This document shows positions 42,910 through 52,398 of a stretch of DNA of 64,000 nt, piece after piece (position 1 is the first letter of the stretch; the number at the start of each line of letters is the position of its first letter). The DNA lies in NCBI GenBank assembly GCA_965228625.1, contig OZ245829.1, positions 4,650,001-4,714,000 of the forward strand, read 5' to 3'. The position numbers and the translations under genes are program-made. This DNA comes from UBA2767 sp965228625 (GTDB lineage Bacteria; Pseudomonadota; Alphaproteobacteria; Rhizobiales; Methyloligellaceae). The notes under the pieces were generated by a model, which did no database searches, was not told where the DNA came from, and was given only the letters and a program-made list of their open reading frames with translations.

Positions 42910-45846
42910 TTAACCTCCCATGTCGTCGGATTTCGCCAGCGCCTGATCGAGAATGCGCGCCACATGGTGCGCCTCGCGTCCGGTCCCGTCGTCGATCTGG
43001 TGGCGGCACGAAAAGCCGTCCGCCGCGAGCACGGTATTCTCGTCCGCCGCGCGCACCGCCGGCAGCAGCGAAAGCTCGCCCATGGCCATGGACATCTCGT
43101 AGGTATCGGTGCCGTAGCCATAGGCCCCGGCCATGCCGCAACAGCTCGACTGCACCGTCTCAACCTGCGCCTCGGGAATGAGCTCCAGGGCCCCGACCAC
43201 CGCGTCCATGGCGGCGAAGGATTTCTGGTGGCAGTGGCCATGCAGCAGGATCGGATCGGCCTGTGGTCTGAGGTCGAGCTTGAGCCGTTTCGCGCTCTTC
43301 TCGTTCATCAGATACTCTTCCAGCAGCACGGCGCGTTCCGCCAGTCGTTCGGTCTCGTCGCTCGGCAAGAGCGATGGGAACTCGTCCCTGAGCGTGAAAA
43401 GGCAGCTCGGCTCGAGGCCGATCACCGGATGGCCGGCGTCGAGATGCGGCCTGATCGCTTCGAGGAACCGCCGCGCCTCGGAGCGGGCGCGATCGATCAG
43501 ACCTGCAGTCAGGTAGGTGCGCCCGCAGCACAAGGGACGAAAACGGTTGCCGCCGGCGATGTGAACGCGTGCGCCGGATGCGGTCAGAACCCTGATCGCC
43601 GCCCGCACTGTCTCCGGCTCGAAATAGCGGTTGAACGTGTCGGCGAACAATACGATCTCGCGGCCGTCTTCATCGCCGAAAGGTCCGCGCGCCCGGAACG
43701 CGTCGAACCGCCAGCGGGGCAGGGCGCGCTTCGCCGTGAAACCGGTCAGGCCTTCCATGGCCCTGGCGAGACCCGGGATCGTGTCGCGCAGGTTGAAAGC
43801 CCAGGGTAGGCGCGAAGCGATGCGCGCGGTCCGCGGCAGATAGGCCACCAGCCTGTCGTGAAGCGTGAGGCCATGCCGCTCGACACGGGCGCGTTGCACC
43901 TCGATCTTCATCTTCGCCATGTCGACGCCGGTCGGGCATTCGCGCCGGCACGCCTTGCACGACACGCAGTGCTTCATGGTCTCGTGCATCTCGGGAGAAG
44001 TGAGGGCATCGGGGCCGAGCTGTCCCGAGATGGCGAGCCGCAGGGTGTTGGCCCGGCCGCGCGTCACGTCCTTCTCGTTGCGGGTGACGCGGTAGGACGG
44101 GCACATGACGCCGGCGTCGAACTTGCGGCAGGCGCCGTTGTTGTTGCACATCTCGATGGCGCCCTGAAAACCGTTCCCCGCGCCCGTCCATGCCGACCAG
44201 TCGAGGCCGGTATTCAGATCAGGCACTTTGTAGTCGGCCTTGTAGCGGAACAGGCTGCGGTCGTTCATCCTCGGCGCGCGCACGATCTTGCCGGGGTTCA
44301 TGTGCGCTTGAGGGTCGAACAGGTCCTTCACCTGCTCGAAAAGGTCGACCGTCTTCTTGCCGTACATGGGCTCGTGGAACTCGGACCGCACCAGCCCGTC
44401 GCCATGCTCACCCGAATGCGCGCCCTTGTATTCGCGCACCATCTCGAACGCTTCCTCGGCGATGTCCCGCATGGTCGCGGCGTCCTTTTCGAGCTTGAGG
44501 TTGAGAACCGGCCGCACGTGCAGGCAGCCCACGGAGGCGTGGGCGTACCAGGTGCCCTTGGTGCCGTGCTTCTCGAACACTTCGGTCAGGCGCTCGGTGT
44601 AGTCGGCGAGATGTTCGAGCGGGACGGCGCAGTCCTCGATGAACGAGACCGGTTTGCCGTCCGACTTCATGCTCATCATGATGTTCAGGCCGGACTTGCG
44701 CACCTCCCAGATCGCCTTCTGGAAGTCCGCGCCGACGGCTTCGACGACGGCGTTCTTGTGGCCGAGGTCGCGCATCAGTTCGTCCAGCTCTTTCAGACGG
44801 CGCAGGTTCTCGACCTGGTTGTCCTCGGCGAACTCGGTGAACAGCAGTGCCTCCGGTTCGCCCCGCACGAAACGGTTGACCGTCGCCTTGAACATCGGAA
44901 TGTCCCGCGCCAGGTCCAGCAGCGTGCGGTCGACGAGCTCGACCGCGGTGGGTCCGAGTTCGACGATATGCTGGGCCGCCTCCATCGCCTTGCGAAAGGT
45001 CGGGAAATGGCAGACACCGAGCGCCTTGTTCTTCGGCAGCGGCGACAGATTCAGATCGATGGCGCGGGAGACGGCGAGCGTGCCTTCCGAGCCGATCAGG
45101 ATGCCGGCGAGGTTGACCGGTTCTTCGCGCGTTGAAACAAGCGTATCCAGCAAGTAACCGCCGACACGCCGCGAGACGGCCGGAAACGCCTTGTTGATCT
45201 GGGCCTTTTTCTTGCGCCCGAGCGTGATCAGGTCGCGCATGAGTTCGAGCGCCGGGGAGGGGGCATTGAGCCGGTCGAGATTCCTCGGCACCTCGCCGAA
45301 ACGCGCCTGGGTCCCGTCGACGAGGATGGCGTCGATGGCGGTGACATTGTCGCGCATGATGCCGTAGCGGATCGACCGGGTGCCGCAGGAATTGTTGCCA
45401 GTCATGCCGCCGATGGTGGCGCGGCTCGCGGTCGACACGTCCACGGGGAACCACAGGCCGTGCTGTTTGAGCTGGGCATTGAGCTGGTCGAGCACGATGC
45501 CCGGCTGCACCGTGCAGGTCCGCGCCTCCGGGTCGAGCGCCAGGATGTTGCGCAGGTATTTCGTGAAATCCACCACCAGCGCTTCGCCGACGGTCTGGCC
45601 GCTCTGCGACGTGGCGCCGCCGCGGGGCAGGAGCGCCAGGCCCTCTTCGTTCGCGATCTCGACGATGGCGGCCAGGTCCGCGTCGGTCTTCGGCACGACA
45701 ACGCCGAAAGGCATGATCTGGTAGATCGACGCATCCGTCGCATAACGCCCCCGCGAAAAGGCGTCGAAAAGCACGTCTCCCTCGATCGCATCGCGCAGCC
45801 GCGCCTCGAGAGTCACATCAGCACTTGACATGTATAATGAATTCAT
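42910..45846 (-). CDS. YdiJ-like FAD- and FeS-containing D-2-hydroxyacid dehydrogenase
   Basis: A 978-residue fusion of a GlcD-like flavoprotein and a GlcF-like FeS protein, as in YdiJ. The PCMH-type FAD domain (about 45-190: LLPRGGATSQSGQTVGEALVVDF in part, GMTGNNSCGTRSIRYG) is followed by the FAD-oxidase C domain. The ferredoxin part has CVSCKACRRECPTG near 627-640, preceded by a second cysteine cluster (NNNGACRKF, VMCPSYR). Two CCG motifs lie near 771 and 899. YdiJ homologues oxidise D-2-hydroxyglutarate or related acids. Starts at 45846 or 45831 are both possible. Confidence 0.85.
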   Translation of the reverse strand: MNSLYMSSADVTLEARLRDAIEGDVLFDAFSRGRYATDASIYQIMPFGVVVPKTDADLAAIVEIANEEGLALLPRGGATSQSGQTVGEALVVDFTKYLRNILALDPEARTCTVQPGIVLDQLNAQLKQHGLWFPVDVSTASRATIGGMTGNNSCGTRSIRYGIMRDNVTAIDAILVDGTQARFGEVPRNLDRLNAPSPALELMRDLITLGRKKKAQINKAFPAVSRRVGGYLLDTLVSTREEPVNLAGILIGSEGTLAVSRAIDLNLSPLPKNKALGVCHFPTFRKAMEAAQHIVELGPTAVELVDRTLLDLARDIPMFKATVNRFVRGEPEALLFTEFAEDNQVENLRRLKELDELMRDLGHKNAVVEAVGADFQKAIWEVRKSGLNIMMSMKSDGKPVSFIEDCAVPLEHLADYTERLTEVFEKHGTKGTWYAHASVGCLHVRPVLNLKLEKDAATMRDIAEEAFEMVREYKGAHSGEHGDGLVRSEFHEPMYGKKTVDLFEQVKDLFDPQAHMNPGKIVRAPRMNDRSLFRYKADYKVPDLNTGLDWSAWTGAGNGFQGAIEMCNNNGACRKFDAGVMCPSYRVTRNEKDVTRGRANTLRLAISGQLGPDALTSPEMHETMKHCVSCKACRRECPTGVDMAKMKIEVQRARVERHGLTLHDRLVAYLPRTARIASRLPWAFNLRDTIPGLARAMEGLTGFTAKRALPRWRFDAFRARGPFGDEDGREIVLFADTFNRYFEPETVRAAIRVLTASGARVHIAGGNRFRPLCCGRTYLTAGLIDRARSEARRFLEAIRPHLDAGHPVIGLEPSCLFTLRDEFPSLLPSDETERLAERAVLLEEYLMNEKSAKRLKLDLRPQADPILLHGHCHQKSFAAMDAVVGALELIPEAQVETVQSSCCGMAGAYGYGTDTYEMSMAMGELSLLPAVRAADENTVLAADGFSCRHQIDDGTGREAHHVARILDQALAKSDDMGG

Positions 45847-45849
45847 AAT
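45834..45849. promoter_or_regulatory. Near-perfect palindrome in the divergent promoter region
   Basis: ATAATGAATTCATAAT, with seven of eight symmetric pairs matching and a perfect ATGAATTCAT core. It overlaps the ATG at 45846 of the YdiJ-like gene and faces the divergent aminotransferase operon. TTGACA at 45825-45830 adjoins it. It is a candidate operator for the GntR regulator, but no known GntR consensus is matched exactly. Confidence 0.4.
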
Positions 45850-45973
45850 TCAATATTACATCGAAAGGCCGTCACGCCGCAAGCTCTGAAATGCCCCGAA
45901 TTCCGGGGAAAAGGGGCTGAGCGGCTGCGATGACGCGTTGACGGCCATCAAAGCGATCAGGAGAGACAAGACC

Positions 45974-47137
45974 ATGGCACGGACCGCCGGACGACACTTT
46001 TTGCAGATTCCCGGACCGACAAATGTGCCCGACCGGGTGCTTCGGGCCATCGACATGCCGACCATGGATCACCGCGGTCCCGAATTTGCCAAGCTCGGAA
46101 AGAAGGTGCTGGCGGACTGCCAGAAGATCTTCAAGTGCGAGGGGCCGGTGATCATCTATCCGTCCTCGGGAACCGGGGCGTGGGAGGCGGCGCTGACCAA
46201 CACGCTTTCGCCGGGCGACAAGGTGCTCATGTATGAGAGCGGGCATTTCGCGACCCTGTGGAAGGGCATCGCCGAGAAGCTCGGGCTCGAACCGGAATTC
46301 CTCGCCGGTGACTGGCGCCACGCTGCCGACCCTGAGGCGATCGGCGCGCGTCTGGCGGAGGACACGAACCACGAGATCAAGGCCGTCTGCGTCGTCCACA
46401 ATGAGACGGCGACCGGTTGCACGTCCCGCATCGGCGAAATCCGCAAAGCCATCGACGCGTCAAATCATCCCGCGCTCTACATGGTCGACACCATTTCCTC
46501 GCTGGCTTCGATCGACTACCGCCACGACGAGTGGGGCGTCGACGTCACCGTCGGCGGCTCGCAGAAGGGTCTCATGCTGCCGCCGGGGCTCGGTTTCAAT
46601 GCATTGAGCGAAAAGGCGCTCGAGGCGTCAAAGGCGTCGCAACTGCCCAGGTCCTACTGGGACTGGGGCGACATGCTGAGCGCCAACGGCAACGGCTTCT
46701 TTCCCTATACGCCGGCAACGAACCTGCTCTACGGCCTGTCGGAAGCCGCCGACATGCTGTTCGAGGAGGGGCTCGACAATGTGTTTGCCCGGCACGACCG
46801 GCATGCGGAAGCCACGCGCATCGCCGTCAATCACTGGGGGCTCGAAGTGCTGTGCCTGGAGCCGAAGGAGTATTCCAGCTCGTTGACGGCGATCCTGGTG
46901 CCGGACGGCCACGATGCCGACATGGTGCGCAACGTCATTCTCGACCGGTTCGACATGTCGCTCGGGACAGGGCTCACCAAGGTTGCCGGCAAGGTGTTCC
47001 GCATCGGGCATCTCGGCGACTTCAACGATCTCACGCTGCTCGGTACGCTCGCCGGAGTCGAGATGGGCCTCGGCATCGCCGGTGTGCCGCATAACAAGGG
47101 CGGTGTGCAGGCGGCGATGGACTTTTTGGGCAAATAG
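45974..47137 (+). CDS. sgaA: Serine-glyoxylate aminotransferase
   Basis: A 387-residue class V PLP aminotransferase that converts serine and glyoxylate to hydroxypyruvate and glycine (serine cycle, glyoxylate detoxification). It opens GRHFLQIPGPTNVPDRVL and has YPSSGTGAWEAALTN, VHNETATG and MVDTISSLAS, with the PLP lysine K198 in GGSQKGLMLPPG. I chose the ATG at 45974, which has AGGAGAGA upstream; the frame is open to a TTG at 45938. It leads a three-gene operon with an enoyl-CoA hydratase and a CoA transferase. Confidence 0.9.
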   Translation: MARTAGRHFLQIPGPTNVPDRVLRAIDMPTMDHRGPEFAKLGKKVLADCQKIFKCEGPVIIYPSSGTGAWEAALTNTLSPGDKVLMYESGHFATLWKGIAEKLGLEPEFLAGDWRHAADPEAIGARLAEDTNHEIKAVCVVHNETATGCTSRIGEIRKAIDASNHPALYMVDTISSLASIDYRHDEWGVDVTVGGSQKGLMLPPGLGFNALSEKALEASKASQLPRSYWDWGDMLSANGNGFFPYTPATNLLYGLSEAADMLFEEGLDNVFARHDRHAEATRIAVNHWGLEVLCLEPKEYSSSLTAILVPDGHDADMVRNVILDRFDMSLGTGLTKVAGKVFRIGHLGDFNDLTLLGTLAGVEMGLGIAGVPHNKGGVQAAMDFLGK

Positions 47138-47152
47138 GCCGAAAACGTCCCC

Positions 47153-47935
47153 ATGAGTGAAGACGTCATCCTGATCGAGCAGGACGGTCCGGTCGCGACC
47201 GTCACGCTGAACCGCCCCGAGAAGCGAAACGCGCTGACCTTCGAGATGTATGACCGGCTGTCGGAATACTGCCGCAGCGTCGATCCCAAGGCCGGTCCGC
47301 GTGCCATCATCATCCGCGGCGCCGGAGAAAAGGCATTCGCCGCCGGAACGGACATCTCGCTATTCCGGAATTTCAACGGCGGCGAGGACGGGCTTGCCTA
47401 CGAGAGCAAGATGGACGGCGTGATGGCCGACATAGAGGCCTGCCCGGTCCCTACTATTGCCGCCATCTGCGGCGCATGCACCGGGGGCGGGGCGGCGATC
47501 GCCGGCCTGTGCGACATCCGCGTCGGAACGCGTGACCTGCGGTTCGGTTTCCCGATCGCCCGCACCCTTGGCAACTGCCTGTCGATTGCAAGCCTGCAGC
47601 GCATGTGCGCGCTGCTGGGGGAAGGACGGACCCGGGAGCTCATTCTGACCTCACGTCTCATCGAGGCGGAAGAGGCGTTCGAGATCGATCTGATCACCGA
47701 GCTCTATGATGATGCGGAGACCATGTTCGGCTGCGCGAAGGCCCTGGCCGATGAGATAGCGACGATGGCGCCGATCACGCTTCGCGTGACCAAGGAGATG
47801 TTCCGCCGGATGAGCGCGGCGCAGCCGGAGATCGACGACAAGGACCTCATTGACATGTGTTACGGCAGCAACGACTTCCGAGAGGGGCTTGAAGCCTTCC
47901 TCGCCAAGCGCAAGGCGAACTGGAGCGGAACATAG
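47153..47935 (+). CDS. Enoyl-CoA hydratase/isomerase family protein
   Basis: A 260-residue crotonase-fold protein. The oxyanion-hole segments are FAAGTDISLF and CGACTGGGAAIAGLCDIRVG. The position where hydratases carry the first catalytic Glu reads RMCALLGEG, and the LTSRLIEAEEAFEIDLI helix follows. It lies 15 bases after sgaA and three before the CoA transferase, so it belongs to the same operon. Hydratase, isomerase or hydrolase activity cannot be separated from the sequence. The partners suggest a CoA-linked catabolic step. Confidence 0.85.
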   Translation: MSEDVILIEQDGPVATVTLNRPEKRNALTFEMYDRLSEYCRSVDPKAGPRAIIIRGAGEKAFAAGTDISLFRNFNGGEDGLAYESKMDGVMADIEACPVPTIAAICGACTGGGAAIAGLCDIRVGTRDLRFGFPIARTLGNCLSIASLQRMCALLGEGRTRELILTSRLIEAEEAFEIDLITELYDDAETMFGCAKALADEIATMAPITLRVTKEMFRRMSAAQPEIDDKDLIDMCYGSNDFREGLEAFLAKRKANWSGT

Positions 47936-47938
47936 ACC

Positions 47939-49171
47939 ATGGGCACGCAACGCAAGGGTCCGCTGAAGGATATGCGCGTCATCGAGCTCGCGCACATCAT
48001 GGCGGGGCCCGTATGCGGTCTGATGCTCGCCGACCTGGGCGCCGACGTTATCAAGGTCGAAAAAGCCAATGGTGGCGACGATTCCCGCCGTTTCCTTCCA
48101 CCGGAGATCAACGGCGAACCCGCCGCGTTCCTGATGATGAACCGCAACAAGCGGGGCATCGCCCTCGACCTCAAGTCCGAGGCGGGCAGGCAGGTGCTTC
48201 TGCGCCTCGTCGAGGACGCGGACGTGCTGATCGAGAACTACCGCCGCGACACGATGGAGAAACTCGGGCTCGGCTACGAAGAACTCCGGAAGGTCAATCC
48301 GGGACTGATCTATTGTGAGATCTCCGGTTTCGGTCGCACCGGTCCCTACAAGGACCGTGGCGGTTTCGACCTGATTGCCCAGGGCATGGCCGGACTGATG
48401 GACATCACCGGCGAGGTCGACCGCGGTCCGGCGAAGGTCGGCGCACCGGTCAGCGATACGACCGCGGGCATCCTCGGCGCCATGGGATGTATCGCGGCCT
48501 ACGCGCACAAGCAGAAGACCGGGGAGGGCCAGCGCGTGGATACGTCCCTGTTCGAGGCCGCGATTACCCATACCTACTGGCAGTCGGCGATCTGCTTTGC
48601 GACCGGTGAGTCGCCCGGGCGCATGGGCACGGCGCATCCGCTCAACGCGCCCTACCAGACCTTCGAGACGAAGGACGGCTGGATCAATATCGGCGCCGCG
48701 AACCAGCGCAACTGGGAACGGCTTCTGGCGTGTCTCGAGGCGCCGGAACTGGCCGAAGATGCGCGGTTCGCCCAGAACAACGCACGAATGGCCAATCTTG
48801 ACGCTCTGGTCGAGGTGCTGACGGTGCACTTCAGGGAACGCACGACGGCCGAGTGGCTCGAGCTGCTCGAAGATGCCGGCCTGCCGGCCGGGCCGGTACT
48901 CTCGATCAAGGAGATGCAGCACGACCCGCAGGCAATCGCGCGCGAGATGGTCCCTGCCACGGACCATCCGGTTGCTGGCCGTGTCCAGACCGTCGGGTTG
49001 CCGGTCAAGCTGTCCGGGACGCCCGGCGGTGTGGTCCGTCCGGCGCCGCTCTTCGGCCAGCATACGCGGGAAGTCCTCGCCGAGATCGGCTATTCGGACG
49101 ACGAGATTGCGCAATTGCTGAAGGCCGGCGGTGTCATCGCGAGCGATGAAACGGCGCGCGCAGCGGAGTAG
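47939..49171 (+). CDS. Family III CoA transferase (CaiB/BaiF)
   Basis: A 410-residue CoA transferase that moves CoA between carboxylic acids. Family landmarks are MRVIELAHIMAGPVCGLMLADLGADVIKVE in part, FLMMNRNKRGIALDLK, the catalytic aspartate D144 in GGFDLIAQG, and PAGPVLSIKEMQHDPQ. It starts three bases after the enoyl-CoA hydratase stop. Succinyl-CoA or another CoA donor is typical, but donor and acceptor are unknown here. Confidence 0.9.
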   Translation: MGTQRKGPLKDMRVIELAHIMAGPVCGLMLADLGADVIKVEKANGGDDSRRFLPPEINGEPAAFLMMNRNKRGIALDLKSEAGRQVLLRLVEDADVLIENYRRDTMEKLGLGYEELRKVNPGLIYCEISGFGRTGPYKDRGGFDLIAQGMAGLMDITGEVDRGPAKVGAPVSDTTAGILGAMGCIAAYAHKQKTGEGQRVDTSLFEAAITHTYWQSAICFATGESPGRMGTAHPLNAPYQTFETKDGWINIGAANQRNWERLLACLEAPELAEDARFAQNNARMANLDALVEVLTVHFRERTTAEWLELLEDAGLPAGPVLSIKEMQHDPQAIAREMVPATDHPVAGRVQTVGLPVKLSGTPGGVVRPAPLFGQHTREVLAEIGYSDDEIAQLLKAGGVIASDETARAAE

Positions 49172-49315
49172 GGGCGGCACGCGGCCGCCACAAGATTCAC
49201 CTTATCCTAACGTTCTCGCGGAACAGTTGATGCCGGGACCGGTGTTCGGGAGCCGTTTTCGCGTTCCCGGCCCGGACATGCCTATCAGTCTTGCGTTAGG
49301 CGGGGTCGGAGTCAG

Positions 49316-50368
49316 ATGTTGCGTATGTCAGCGCCGGTCGGCGCAGGTGCGGCGGGAGCCGCTTCATCCTGTAGTGTGGATGGTCTTGCCCGCAAGGGCA
49401 TGTTGCTGGCGCTCATTTTCACGCTGCTCGCCGCGCTCATGGTGGCGGGGTGTTCGCGCGGCAAGAAATCCTCAAGTCAGACACTGTCGAAGCGGGTCGT
49501 GGCGCTCGGGCAGCCCGTGCCGAAGGGCGGCGGACGCTACAAGGTCGGAAATCCGTACAAGATCGGTGGCCGGTGGTACCGGCCCAAGAAGCAGCCGAAC
49601 TACAACCGCGTCGGCGTCGCGTCCTGGTATGGCGAGCTGTTTCACGGCCGCTACACCGCCAACGGCGAAATCTATGACATGAACGCGCTGACGGCGGCCC
49701 ATCCCACCTTGCCGATGCCGAGCTACGTGCATGTGACGAACATGCGCAACGGGCGCGCGCTTGTCCTGCGGGTCAACGATCGCGGGCCCTACGCGCATGA
49801 TCGCATCATCGATCTGTCGCGCCGGTCAGCGCGGGCGCTCGGTTTTGAACGCGATGGCACGGTCAAGGTGCGCGTCAGATACCTCGGGCCGGCACCCCTG
49901 AACGGCGATGACTCCTATGAACGGCAGATATATGCGAGCCAGAGCTGGGCGCGTGTTGCGAACCGCACGGGCACACGCAAGACGCCGGCGCAAAGGACCG
50001 AAATCGCAAGTGCGACCGTGGCGGCGCTCCAGAGCGACCCGATCGTCGTGGGCTCCATTCCGGACAACCCGCAATCGGGACCGAAGAGCCGGGGCAAGGC
50101 CGTTGCCGGCGCCGTCCAGCGGTCACAACCCGCCGCGCACCGCATGTACTTCGTGCAGGCGTCATCGTTCGCCAGCAAATCGGCGGCGGACGACCTGAAC
50201 CGGAGACTGTCCGAAATCGGCCCCTCGCGCGTGATGCAGGTCGGCGAAGGGCGCGATGCCCGGTACAGGGTGCGCCTCGGACCCTATGCGTGGCGTCATG
50301 ATGCCGACCAGACGCTCCGTGAAGTGGTGAGCATCGGTCTGCACGATGCCTACATGGTCACCCAATAG
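49316..50368 (+). CDS. rlpA: RlpA-like septal lipoprotein with SPOR domain
   Basis: A 350-residue lipoprotein. The hydrophobic stretch ends in the lipobox LMVAGC46. The double-psi beta-barrel domain (about 97-190) holds GVASWYG, FHGRYTANGEIYD, the conserved H in LTAAHPTLP and D in LRVNDRGPY. A SPOR domain (about 272-348: MYFVQASSFASKSAAD, YRVRLGPYAWRHDAD) ends the protein. RlpA cleaves glycan strands lacking stem peptides and localises to septa. The ATG at 49316 leaves a long leader; an ATG at 49400 would give a standard signal. It lies upstream of the D,D-carboxypeptidase gene. Confidence 0.88.
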   Translation: MLRMSAPVGAGAAGAASSCSVDGLARKGMLLALIFTLLAALMVAGCSRGKKSSSQTLSKRVVALGQPVPKGGGRYKVGNPYKIGGRWYRPKKQPNYNRVGVASWYGELFHGRYTANGEIYDMNALTAAHPTLPMPSYVHVTNMRNGRALVLRVNDRGPYAHDRIIDLSRRSARALGFERDGTVKVRVRYLGPAPLNGDDSYERQIYASQSWARVANRTGTRKTPAQRTEIASATVAALQSDPIVVGSIPDNPQSGPKSRGKAVAGAVQRSQPAAHRMYFVQASSFASKSAADDLNRRLSEIGPSRVMQVGEGRDARYRVRLGPYAWRHDADQTLREVVSIGLHDAYMVTQ

Positions 50369-50477
50369 ACGAATTCACGTGGTGCGAACGGGTTCGTGAG
50401 GGCTCGCGTGTTGATTTTGCGCGCTGCTTGTCGCTAGTGTATCCGGGTTGCGTCGGCGGCGAAAACGGCGCTCCAGG

Positions 50478-51683
50478 ATGCGGGTTTCGCCAACGCTATT
50501 TGCCGGGTTACGGATGGGATTTTTCAATCGCCTGTGTCTTTCGTTCGCCGTGGCGTTCATGGTGTGCGTGTCGGCCGCGGGCCACGCAATTGCTCAGAAC
50601 AACTTCGAAACCAAGGCGAAGTGGGCGATCCTGATGGACGCCAACACGAACTCTGTCCTGTATGAGAAGAACGCGGACGAGTTGATGCCGCCGGCCAGCA
50701 TGAGCAAGGTCATGACCATGGCCATCATCTTCCGGGCGCTCAGAGACGGGCGCCTGTCGATGGATGACGAGTTCACAACGAGCGTCAATGCCTGGCGTAC
50801 CGGCGGCGCCCCGTCGGGCACCTCCGCCATGTTCGTCCCCCTGAACAAAAGCGCCACGCTCGGCGATTTGCTGCAGGGCATCGCGGTACAGTCCGGCAAC
50901 GACGCCTGCATCATCGTCGCGGAAGGCATGGCCGGTTCGGAAGAGGCCTTTGCCGATCTCATGAACGAATACGGCAAGAAGATCGGACTGAAGGACTCGA
51001 CCTTCCGGAACTCGACGGGGCTTTACCATCCCGACCACATGATGACCGCCCGCGATCTCGGAAAACTCGCGCTGCACGTGATCAAGGAATACCCGGAGTA
51101 CTATCACTACTTCGGACAGAAGGAATACCGGTATCGCAAGCACGTCTTCTACAACCGCAACCCGCTGATTTACGACACCGTCGCCGCCGACGGCCTGAAG
51201 ACCGGCTACATACGCCAGTCCGGCTTCGGCCTCGTCGCATCCACCGAGAGGCGCGGACAGCGTCTGGTGGTGGTCGTCAACGGCCTGAAGAACAAGAAGG
51301 AGCGCCAGGCGGAGGGCCGGAAGCTCCTCGAGTGGGGCTTCAGGAGCTTCAAGCAGTGGAAGCTGTTCGACGCGGATGAGACGATTGGCGACGCGCTCGT
51401 ATGGGGCGGCACCAAGCGGTATGTGGACCTGAAGGGCAAGGGCGACGTGAGCATTCTCCTGCCGCGCACGTCCAGCCGCAAGATCAAGGCTTCGATCATC
51501 TATGAAGGCCCCCTGAAACCGCCAATCAAGAAAGGCGATCAGGTGGCGATGCTGAGGGTCACGACGACCAACAACGCCGTCAACGAGATACCGCTCTATG
51601 CCGCCGAGGACATCGGCGAGGGACCAATGTGGATGAAAGGGGTGGAATCCCTTCTGCACCTCGCCTTCGGCTGGATCCTTTAG
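50478..51683 (+). CDS. D-alanyl-D-alanine carboxypeptidase (PBP5/6 type)
   Basis: A protein of about 401 residues that trims the terminal D-Ala of peptidoglycan pentapeptides in the periplasm. A signal peptide (LCLSFAVAFMVCVSAAGHAIAQ) precedes the penicillin-binding domain with SMSK (S74-K77), SGN (139-141) and KTG (241-243). The PBP5 C-terminal beta domain and a terminal amphipathic helix (WMKGVESLLHLAFGWIL) that anchors to the membrane follow. The start could instead be the ATG at 50514, which gives a shorter signal peptide. It is followed by tmk and holB. Confidence 0.92.
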   Translation: MRVSPTLFAGLRMGFFNRLCLSFAVAFMVCVSAAGHAIAQNNFETKAKWAILMDANTNSVLYEKNADELMPPASMSKVMTMAIIFRALRDGRLSMDDEFTTSVNAWRTGGAPSGTSAMFVPLNKSATLGDLLQGIAVQSGNDACIIVAEGMAGSEEAFADLMNEYGKKIGLKDSTFRNSTGLYHPDHMMTARDLGKLALHVIKEYPEYYHYFGQKEYRYRKHVFYNRNPLIYDTVAADGLKTGYIRQSGFGLVASTERRGQRLVVVVNGLKNKKERQAEGRKLLEWGFRSFKQWKLFDADETIGDALVWGGTKRYVDLKGKGDVSILLPRTSSRKIKASIIYEGPLKPPIKKGDQVAMLRVTTTNNAVNEIPLYAAEDIGEGPMWMKGVESLLHLAFGWIL

Positions 51684-51705
51684 TAAAACTCCTGGTGAAC
51701 AGCCA

Positions 51706-52398
51706 ATGCCCGGACTGCGCGAGGGCCCGGAGTGCATCGCTTTGGCATCTGCGAAATTCATAACGTTCGAAGGCGGCGAGGGCGCCGGCAAGTCGACCCA
51801 GGCGCGGCTGCTTGCCGAGCGTTTGCGGTCGGTCGGTCACGGCGTCGTCGAAACACGCGAACCGGGCGGGACGAAGCGCGGCGAGAAAATCCGGGATCTG
51901 TTGCTTTCCGGCAAGGCCAAGCAATATGGCGCAATGGGGGAGGCGGTGCTGTTCTGCGCGGCGCGTGACGATCATGTCCGCGACGTCATCCGGCCGGCCC
52001 TGGACCGGGGCGAATGGGTTGTCTGTGACCGCTTCGCCGACTCGACGGTCGCCTATCAGGGCGCGGCGGGCGGCGTCAGGCCCACGCTTATCCGTGCCCT
52101 GAACCGGGTGGCGGTGGGCACGGCCCGCCCTGACCTGACCGTGATACTCGATCTTCCGGCCGAGGCCGGGCTGAAGCGGGCGCACGCGCGCAACATCGAG
52201 AATGCCGAGGACGGCGGAAACGGGGAGGCGGACCGGTTCGAGGGCATGTCGGGCCGGTTCCATGAAGCGTTGCGTGCAGGGTTCCTGCAGATTGCGGCGG
52301 ATGCACCCGACCGCTGCGTGGTGATCGATGCCCAGGAGGCGGAGAGCGCGGTCGCGGAAGAAGTGTGGAACGCCGTGGTCGAGCGCCTGGATCCATGA
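51706..52398 (+). CDS. tmk: Thymidylate kinase
   Basis: A 230-residue kinase that phosphorylates dTMP to dTDP. It has the P-loop GGEGAGKST (23-31), the DR(F/Y) motif CDRFADSTVAYQG with the TREPGGT substrate loop upstream, and a LID region (HARNIENAEDGGNGEADRFE). It is slightly longer at the N-terminus than the usual start at KFITFEGG, so an internal start is conceivable, but MPGLREG is the only ATG in the right place. The stop overlaps the holB start by four bases. Confidence 0.94.
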   Translation: MPGLREGPECIALASAKFITFEGGEGAGKSTQARLLAERLRSVGHGVVETREPGGTKRGEKIRDLLLSGKAKQYGAMGEAVLFCAARDDHVRDVIRPALDRGEWVVCDRFADSTVAYQGAAGGVRPTLIRALNRVAVGTARPDLTVILDLPAEAGLKRAHARNIENAEDGGNGEADRFEGMSGRFHEALRAGFLQIAADAPDRCVVIDAQEAESAVAEEVWNAVVERLDP

